This document shows positions 16,053 to 19,834 of a stretch of 19,834 bases of DNA, in pieces; the first letter of the stretch is position 1, and each line of letters starts with the position of its first letter. This DNA comes from an uncultured Peptococcaceae bacterium. GTDB taxonomy: Bacteria > Bacillota > Peptococcia > Peptococcales > Peptococcaceae. Where the stretch lies: NCBI GenBank assembly GCA_938044045.1, contig CALIQN010000063.1:1-19834 (forward strand), written 5' to 3'. Made by a program: the position numbers and the translations under genes. The notes below the pieces were generated by a model. It worked only from the letters and a program-made list of their open reading frames with translations, searched no databases and had not been told where the DNA came from.

Positions 16053-16202
16053 CTACTTATTCTCTTTTCCACAAGTACACGTTTTTCCCGGTCCATTTTT
16101 AGGACAAGGTAGGACTTTGCCTTCTGTTTGCTTAGCGCAAGTTGATGAATTAGAACAAACTGTAGTCCCATCCCCTACCTCAGTCTTTTCTTCCTGAATC
16201 AC
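16053..16202 (-). CDS. 49-codon Cys-rich frame overlapping the lipoprotein gene
   Basis: In the frame one base ahead of the lipoprotein, GTG 16202 to TAG 16053 encodes a Cys-rich tail: TTVCSNSSTC, then VLPCPKNGPGKTCTCGKENK. GAGGG lies 11 bases before the GTG, a weak site. It overlaps the last 23 bases of the lipoprotein. Removing one A from the AAAA run at 16185-16188 would join the two frames into a single lipoprotein of about 130 residues. I therefore read it either as the displaced C-terminus of that gene or as a separate small gene; the matching Cys-rich character of both parts favours the first. No family is recognised. Confidence 0.45.
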   Translation of the reverse strand: MIQEEKTEVGDGTTVCSNSSTCAKQTEGKVLPCPKNGPGKTCTCGKENK

Positions 16203-16446
16203 AGTTTGGACAACCCTCACCTGTGGCAAAGGTCTTAGCTAGCTGAGCACGGCGCTTTTCCACCAAAGCCATATCAGGCTCTTTGATTTGGGTTTCTTTT
16301 AAACGCTCTTCTAAAACATCCTGACAATCACCACTATCACTAGCCACTGTTTTAATCTCCGTATGGACATCAGTTTTCTCACTTTGACAGCCAAAAAGAG
16401 AAAACGATAAAATAATAATCAATGCTAATTTTAAACTTGCTCGCAT
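16180..16446 (-). CDS. small lipoprotein, possibly truncated by a frameshift
   Basis: The 88-residue product begins with a lipoprotein signal, MRASLKLALIIILSFSLFGC, where LFGC is the lipobox and Cys20 the lipidated residue. The mature part is charged (HTEIKTVASDSGDCQD, EERLKETQIKEPD) and ends with GEGCPNCDSGRKD. AAGGAGA lies 9 bases before ATG. The product is exported and tethered to the membrane. The CPNC pair could bind metal or form a disulfide, but there is no thioredoxin fold to see. It is the first gene of the minus-strand series that continues with ymfI. See the overlapping Cys-rich frame for a possible frameshift. Function unknown. Confidence 0.75.
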   Translation of the reverse strand: MRASLKLALIIILSFSLFGCQSEKTDVHTEIKTVASDSGDCQDVLEERLKETQIKEPDMALVEKRRAQLAKTFATGEGCPNCDSGRKD

Positions 16447-16478
16447 AGGTGTCTATCTCCTTACTATTTAGATACTTT

Positions 16479-16502
16479 ATTTTAGCATAAATACACGCTA
16501 AA
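16479..16502 (-). promoter_or_regulatory. possible extended -10 promoter and small dyad before the lipoprotein
   Basis: On the minus strand TGC-TAAAAT (16487-16479) is an extended -10 without a clear -35. Arms GCTAAA/TTTAGC (16481-16486 and 16497-16502) form a 6-bp dyad over it. This would be the start of the 10.7-kb series. Confidence 0.3.
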
Positions 16503-16573
16503 GCCTATATCATAAGAAAAGCCTAGCTTAAAAATCCCTTAGACACCAGGCTATAATCTTGCATTTTCTTACA

Positions 16574-16618
16574 TAAAAAAAACCGATACCAAAAGCTTTT
16601 ACGCTTTTAGTATCGGTT
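16574..16618 (-). terminator. rho-independent terminator of rubrerythrin
   Basis: A 16-bp stem (16603-16618 with 16581-16596) has a 6-base loop, then a T run (16580-16574) in the minus sense. The one imperfect position is a G-U wobble in minus-strand RNA but a C-A mismatch in plus, which fixes the direction. Confidence 0.92.
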
Positions 16619-16628
16619 AATCTACGGA

Positions 16629-17183
16629 TTAATAATTTTTAACTTCTACTTGGAAGTATGCTTGTGGGTGGAGACAAGCAGGGCAAACCTTTGGAGCTTC
16701 TTCGCCTTCAAAGATAAAGCCACAGTTTGAACATTTCCACAACACTGATTCAGATTTTTTGAATACACTGCCATTTTCAATGTTAGCAAGTAATGCTAAA
16801 TAACGTTTTTCATGACGTGCTTCTACTTCACCAACGTGTTCAAAACGTTGAGCAATGACATCAAAGCCTTCTTCTCTTGCTTCTTCTGCCATTCTCTTAT
16901 ACATACTGGTCCATTCAAAGTTTTCACCAGCAGCAGCATCTTTTAGGTTGGTTGCTGTTTCTGGTACTTCGTTGTTGTGTAGGAACTTAAACCACAACTT
17001 TGCGTGTTCCATTTCATTGCGTGCAGTTTCTTGGAAAATGTCTCTAATTTGAACATATCCATCTTTTTTTGCTTGAGATGCATAATAATCGTATTTATTT
17101 CTTGCCATTGATTCTCCGGCAAAAGCTTCAAGTAAGTTCTTTTCTGTTTTTGTTCCTGCTAATTCTTTTAATGATCTTGACAT
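16629..17183 (-). CDS. rbr: rubrerythrin
   Basis: Rubrerythrin is a non-haem diiron peroxidase that removes hydrogen peroxide in anaerobes using electrons from rubredoxin-like donors. The 184-residue protein has the ferritin-like four-helix part with LLEAFAGESMARNKY (18-31), ETARNEMEHAK (52-62) and FEHVGEVEARHEKRY (114-128), supplying the Glu/His ligands. A C-terminal rubredoxin domain follows, with CSNC (151-154) and CPAC (167-170) binding one iron. GGAGGAGA precedes the ATG. It is monocistronic or downstream of the CDGSH gene, with its own terminator. Complete and typical. Confidence 0.96.
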   Translation of the reverse strand: MSRSLKELAGTKTEKNLLEAFAGESMARNKYDYYASQAKKDGYVQIRDIFQETARNEMEHAKLWFKFLHNNEVPETATNLKDAAAGENFEWTSMYKRMAEEAREEGFDVIAQRFEHVGEVEARHEKRYLALLANIENGSVFKKSESVLWKCSNCGFIFEGEEAPKVCPACLHPQAYFQVEVKNY

Positions 17184-17232
17184 TTTTTATTTCTCCTCCA
17201 TAAAACACTTATAAGTCTATACACTCTCCAGC

Positions 17233-17262
17233 AAGCTGTACTAGCTTACAATAAAGATAATA
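17233..17262 (-). promoter_or_regulatory. possible rubrerythrin -10 box with overlapping dyad
   Basis: TATTAT on the minus strand (17262-17257) could be a -10 box; no good -35 is seen. Just downstream lies the dyad AAGCT-5-AGCTT (17233-17247), placed over the expected start point as an operator would be. A second 10-bp palindrome, ACTTATAAGT, follows nearer the gene. The rest of the 145-bp gap is AT-rich. Confidence 0.3.
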
Positions 17263-17328
17263 CCCCAATTTTTGACTTTAAAATCTAAAATATCAATTTT
17301 CTTGAAATTTTCTTATCAATCGTGCAAT

Positions 17329-18048
17329 TTATTTTTCTAACTTTTTTAACTCTTCTAAAAGTTCATGATCTATAAACTTTTGAGGCAAGTGACTTGCATC
17401 ACAAAAAGGCATATTCTGGCTTTTGCCACAACGGCAAAGGGTCATGCGATTGCGCAGTTCATACTGCTTGCCACCAGCGCTATAGAGTGGAATTTTACCC
17501 CTTACGACCAAAGGACCACTGACAGCTTTTGGTAAGTCCTGAGTAGAAGAAATTTCGACTTCATCATAGCTTGGTTCATAGTCTTCCCCAGTCAGTAAGT
17601 CTGCTGCCAAAAGTCGCCCAGAGGGACACTCCATCGCTCCCTTGATAATCGCTTGTCTTTTGGCTTCATCAGGGGCTTCTTTTATCGTTTGCCAAACCTT
17701 GCCAAAAGAGGTATTGCAAAAACGGCTAAGGGAACAAAGGTCAACATCATCATAAAGGGCTAGCCCCTGCCCTTCACGTTTAAAGGCACGTGTTTTAAAG
17801 GTATCCAAGGGCGCTTCCTCCGTGCCATCAAAATCAATACCATGATGACTGCCATCGCAAAATGGCATTTTTTGTGAGGTGCCACAACGACAAAGGTAAT
17901 AAGCCCCCTTATTTTCTGCTAAAAGGGTGCGTCCCTCCCAAGCATACTCGCCATTAGATTTTTTTACCAAAGATTCTTTAAAAAGCTTGATACCACCAAT
18001 AACACGATAAGGGCCATTTTGCATGACGTGAATTTCTTTTTCTCTCAT
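17329..18048 (-). CDS. double CDGSH iron-sulfur protein with central Cys cluster
   Basis: This is a 239-residue cytoplasmic protein with two CDGSH [2Fe-2S] motifs of the mitoNEET type. One is Cys53, Cys55, Cys64, His68 (CRCGTSQKMPFCDGSH) and the other Cys205, Cys207, Cys216, His220 (CRCGKSQNMPFCDASH), the second with Ala for Gly. Between them DLCSLSRFC and AMECPSGRL (Cys105, 111, 141) resemble the divergent ferredoxin-like Fer4_19 domain often fused to CDGSH. The protein could carry three clusters and act in electron transfer or redox sensing. It lies 8 bp after yigZ with only AAAGGA, 12 bases before ATG, as ribosome site; the next in-frame ATG is residue 9. Its neighbour downstream is rubrerythrin. 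The exact role is not known. Confidence 0.87.
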   Translation of the reverse strand: MREKEIHVMQNGPYRVIGGIKLFKESLVKKSNGEYAWEGRTLLAENKGAYYLCRCGTSQKMPFCDGSHHGIDFDGTEEAPLDTFKTRAFKREGQGLALYDDVDLCSLSRFCNTSFGKVWQTIKEAPDEAKRQAIIKGAMECPSGRLLAADLLTGEDYEPSYDEVEISSTQDLPKAVSGPLVVRGKIPLYSAGGKQYELRNRMTLCRCGKSQNMPFCDASHLPQKFIDHELLEELKKLEK

Positions 18049-18056
18049 TACTTCGC

Positions 18057-18713
18057 TTAATCCTTTCTGAGGGGCAAATACACGAGGTCACCTCGCTCAA
18101 ACACCACTTGATTTTTAGTAAAGTTGACAATCGTTGCCTCTACCTCATTTATACCATCTTCTGGCACTTCCAAAAGATAGGTCACCTTATCGGTAAAAAT
18201 TTGTCCCTCAAGTTGCCAGTCCTTTTCCTTGATTAAATGGCTAAGCCCACCACTAAAAGTATACTCCACTGTGGCACTAAGTGGATAATGTTTTTGATAA
18301 GTAAGAATTTGACTGGCTAAAACAGCTTCCTTGGCACTTTTACCATAGGCACGGATCAGCCCCCCACTACCAAGCTTAATCCCACCAAAATACCGTACGA
18401 CAATCACCAAGGTATCAGTCAGATTTTCCTTTTTTAAGACTTCCAACATCGGTACTCCGGCAGTACCTGATGGCTCCCCATCATCACTCGCCTTCATCTC
18501 TATCCCACTGGCACCAAGACGATAGGCATAGCACACATGGTTGGCATCGCGATACTTTTCACGATAAGCCAAGAGAAGAGCGTCAATTTCCTCTATCGTT
18601 TGAACAGGAAAAGCAAAGCCTAAAAAACGAGACTTTTCAATAATAAGCTCCGTTTCTTTCATCTCACCGACACTGAGATAGGTCAACGGTGCATTTTTAT
18701 CTAAAGGATTCAT
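18057..18713 (-). CDS. yigZ: YigZ/IMPACT family protein
   Basis: The 218-residue protein has the UPF0029/IMPACT domain: KSRFLGFAFPVQT, HVCYAYRLG, the signature DDGEPSGTAGVPMLEVL, and IVVRYFGGIKLGSGGLIRAYGKSA. A C-terminal DUF1949-like domain follows (about 140-210). The bacterial proteins are uncharacterised or linked to translation control by analogy with eukaryotic IMPACT. AGGAGG lies 5 bases before ATG and includes the last bases of the mntP TAG stop, so translation is probably coupled to the manganese exporter. Confidence 0.93.
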   Translation of the reverse strand: MNPLDKNAPLTYLSVGEMKETELIIEKSRFLGFAFPVQTIEEIDALLLAYREKYRDANHVCYAYRLGASGIEMKASDDGEPSGTAGVPMLEVLKKENLTDTLVIVVRYFGGIKLGSGGLIRAYGKSAKEAVLASQILTYQKHYPLSATVEYTFSGGLSHLIKEKDWQLEGQIFTDKVTYLLEVPEDGINEVEATIVNFTKNQVVFERGDLVYLPLRKD

Positions 18714-18722
18714 GTTTACCTC

Positions 18723-19268
18723 CTAGTCTAATAAATGATAGCTGCCTAGCATAATAAACACTAAGCCCCCAATCAAGCTGGCGTGTTTACCAAGATAGTG
18801 TCCTACCTTTTGACCAAAATAAATCACCAGACTCACCAGCACAAAAGTGATTAGTCCAATTGCCAGCACATAAGGTAGTGGTGTATTGGTGGACACCAAA
18901 AGCAAGCCTATAGCAAAGGCATCAATACTCGTTGCCACACTTTGGCTCAAGAGCATCCCATAGGACAAGGTGCCGATAGCGCAAACCCCATCCCCTTGAT
19001 GAAAGCCTTCATAAATCATCTTTACACCCAACACTAAAAAAATAAAAAAGGTCAAAAAATTAATTTTACCACCCAATAAGTAGGATAAGCCATTACCCAC
19101 CAAAGCCCCTAAAAAGGGCATAAGACTTTGAAAAAAGCCAAAAAAAATAGGCATCAGCCAAAGCCTTTTATAATTACTCGTACGATAACAAGCACTATTG
19201 ATTAAAGCGACAGCCATCGCATCCAAGGAAAGGCCTACCGCTACAATAATAACTGACAAAAACCCCAA
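18723..19268 (-). CDS. mntP: manganese efflux pump MntP
   Basis: MntP exports Mn(II) across the cytoplasmic membrane. The 181-residue protein has six hydrophobic helices arranged as two repeats, with the paired acidic motifs LSLDAMAVAL (Asp16) and ATSIDAFAIGLL (Asp116), both required in the family. Start is TTG (19268-19266), 6 bases after GGAGGT; no in-frame ATG is close. It is probably first gene of mntP-yigZ-CDGSH, with the promoter just upstream. I looked for a yybP-ykoY manganese riboswitch in the leader and did not find its conserved core. Confidence 0.93.
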   Translation of the reverse strand: MGFLSVIIVAVGLSLDAMAVALINSACYRTSNYKRLWLMPIFFGFFQSLMPFLGALVGNGLSYLLGGKINFLTFFIFLVLGVKMIYEGFHQGDGVCAIGTLSYGMLLSQSVATSIDAFAIGLLLVSTNTPLPYVLAIGLITFVLVSLVIYFGQKVGHYLGKHASLIGGLVFIMLGSYHLLD

Positions 19269-19295
19269 ACCAATACCTCCCTCTCTCCTTAGAAA

Positions 19296-19304
19296 AGTAT
19301 ACCA
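19296..19304 (-). promoter_or_regulatory. extended -10 promoter of mntP
   Basis: TGG-TATACT on the minus strand (19304-19296) is an extended -10 with 5 of 6 bases matching. It gives a short leader of about 20 bases to the mntP start. A -35 box is not evident. Confidence 0.5.
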
Positions 19305-19328
19305 TATCCCTTCCCTAAACGCCTATTT

Positions 19329-19590
19329 TTATCTGATAGATTCTTCATAACAGCTAAAGACAGTATGCCCATCTCTTCTAAAAAAGTCCATTGACAGCAT
19401 TTTTTAAGTCCACTATACTTTTTGGTTTTAACTTCCACCAAAAAACAGTGTATTATCCTTTGTCCACTCTGCATCTTCTGTCGCAAAAATACTGAAAGTA
19501 TACACTATCTGCATAGCCTGGTAGAGCACTACTAAGCTATACAAAAACAACAAAATGATAAGTAAACGCTTCGCTTTTTTTCATGTCCAT
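19329..19590 (-). pseudogene. broken small membrane-protein gene (three homopolymer shifts)
   Basis: ATG 19590 has AGGAGA 4 bases upstream, but the frame stops after 17 codons. Dropping one A from the A7 run (19575-19581) gives KKAKRLLIILLFLYSLVVLYQ and on to EWTKDNTLFF. Adding one T to the T6 run (19440-19445) then reads WWKLKPKSIVDLKNAVNGLF. Dropping one T from the T6 run (19380-19385) reads RRDGHTVFSCYEESIR and a stop. The rebuilt product is 86 residues with one N-terminal membrane helix and a soluble tail. All three breaks are at homopolymers, so decay or sequencing error are both possible; neighbouring genes are intact, which favours decay. No family recognised. Confidence 0.55.
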
Positions 19591-19607
19591 TCTATCTCCT
19601 AACTTTA

Positions 19608-19658
19608 CCTTTAAGGCTATATTATCTTATTTCAAGCTAATATAAATAACCTTAAGGT
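19608..19658. promoter_or_regulatory. pair of CCTTAAGG-type palindromes, candidate MntR-like operators
   Basis: CCTTTAAGG (19608-19616) and ACCTTAAGGT (19649-19658) have centres about 42 bp apart, near four helical turns, in the leader region of the small membrane gene and mntP. A half site, CCTTAA, lies at 19686-19691. From memory the Bacillus MntR box has a CCTTAAGG-like core, which would suit the Mn exporter downstream; this is inference. Confidence 0.35.
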
Positions 19659-19710
19659 ACAAGGTAGTTTTTTTATTCTATGATACCTTAATCCTAAAGA
19701 AAGCATATAA

Positions 19711-19747
19711 ATAAAATAAGCCATCCCTTAAGGGTGGCTTATTTTAT
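19711..19747. terminator. bidirectional hairpin terminator
   Basis: A 13-bp A/T-flanked stem (19711-19723 with 19735-19747) continues as CCC/GGG after a one-base bulge and closes on a TTAA loop. U-rich arms on both sides would allow termination in either direction. No gene directly abuts it within the window, so which transcript it ends is unclear. Confidence 0.7.
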
Positions 19748-19763
19748 CGTCAAAAGCGCAAAC

Positions 19764-19788
19764 AAAAAAGACACCTGTATAGGTGTCT
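19764..19788 (-). terminator. terminator of a gene beyond the right edge
   Basis: A perfect 8-bp stem (19769-19776 with 19781-19788) has a GTAT loop, followed on the minus strand by a T run. It should end a minus-strand transcript entering from the right. The 46 bases to the edge have stops in every minus frame, so any coding end there is too short to identify. Confidence 0.85.
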
Positions 19789-19834
19789 CTCTCAAAATTA
19801 AACAGCAAGTCAAGACGTCAGTCTATATAATCCT

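Noticed and set aside
19289..19486. 65-codon minus-strand ORF before mntP
   Set aside because: It has no ribosome site and reads across frames of the broken membrane gene; its composition is unlike a folded protein, while the rebuilt frame is coherent.
19269..19710. Manganese (yybP-ykoY) riboswitch before mntP
   Set aside because: The conserved GGGGAGUA-type core and paired elements were not seen on the minus strand; the leader from the extended -10 is too short.

Overview
The window looks like chromosomal DNA of a low-GC Bacillota (Firmicutes) bacterium, probably an anaerobe of the Clostridia/Tissierellia type. The evidence is AT-rich sequence with strong AGGAGG ribosome binding sites, rubrerythrin, a phosphotransacetylase, an S-layer-homology surface protein, and the classic firmicute block asp23-nusB-xseA-xseB-ispA-dxs-tlyA-nadK-argR-recN. 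I cannot name the genus. I saw no tRNA, rRNA, CRISPR array, insertion sequence or prophage gene.

Layout, left to right. (1) 1-2534, minus: a large secreted protein, cut by the left edge, with three SLH repeats, an FMN-binding domain carrying a flavinylation-type motif, and Ig-like modules. (2) 2683-4394, minus: pta and a TIGR02206-type membrane protein, overlapping by one base (TAATG) and closed by a terminator that contains the last codons. (3) 4548-5660, plus: the only plus-strand block, with a GNAT acetyltransferase, a SemiSWEET sugar transporter and a 34-residue membrane peptide. It converges on recN at a shared bidirectional terminator. (4) 5696-16446, minus: a compact operon-like series of about 10.7 kb. 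From upstream to downstream it runs Cys-rich lipoprotein, ymfI-type reductase, asp23, nusB, xseA, xseB, ispA, dxs, tlyA, a membrane-anchored PD-(D/E)XK protein, nadK, argR and recN. Genes overlap or are separated by at most about 25 bp. (5) 16629-19268, minus: rubrerythrin, a double-CDGSH iron-sulfur protein, a YigZ/IMPACT protein and the manganese exporter MntP, a set suited to metal and oxidative stress. (6) 19329-19834: a small membrane-protein gene apparently broken by three homopolymer shifts, CCTTAAGG palindromes and two terminators. The second terminator probably ends a gene lying beyond the right edge.

How the genes fit together: block 4 combines translation and transcription functions (YmfI, NusB, TlyA), isoprenoid supply (IspA, Dxs), DNA repair (XseAB, RecN), NADP supply (NadK) and arginine control (ArgR). 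Its unusual members are the membrane-tethered nuclease-fold protein between tlyA and nadK, the enlarged NusB, and the lipoprotein with an overlapping Cys-rich frame at the head. The most interesting candidates overall are the S-layer-type flavoprotein, the membrane PD-(D/E)XK protein, the triple-cluster CDGSH protein next to rubrerythrin, and two small or broken genes that only show up on reading between the long ORFs.
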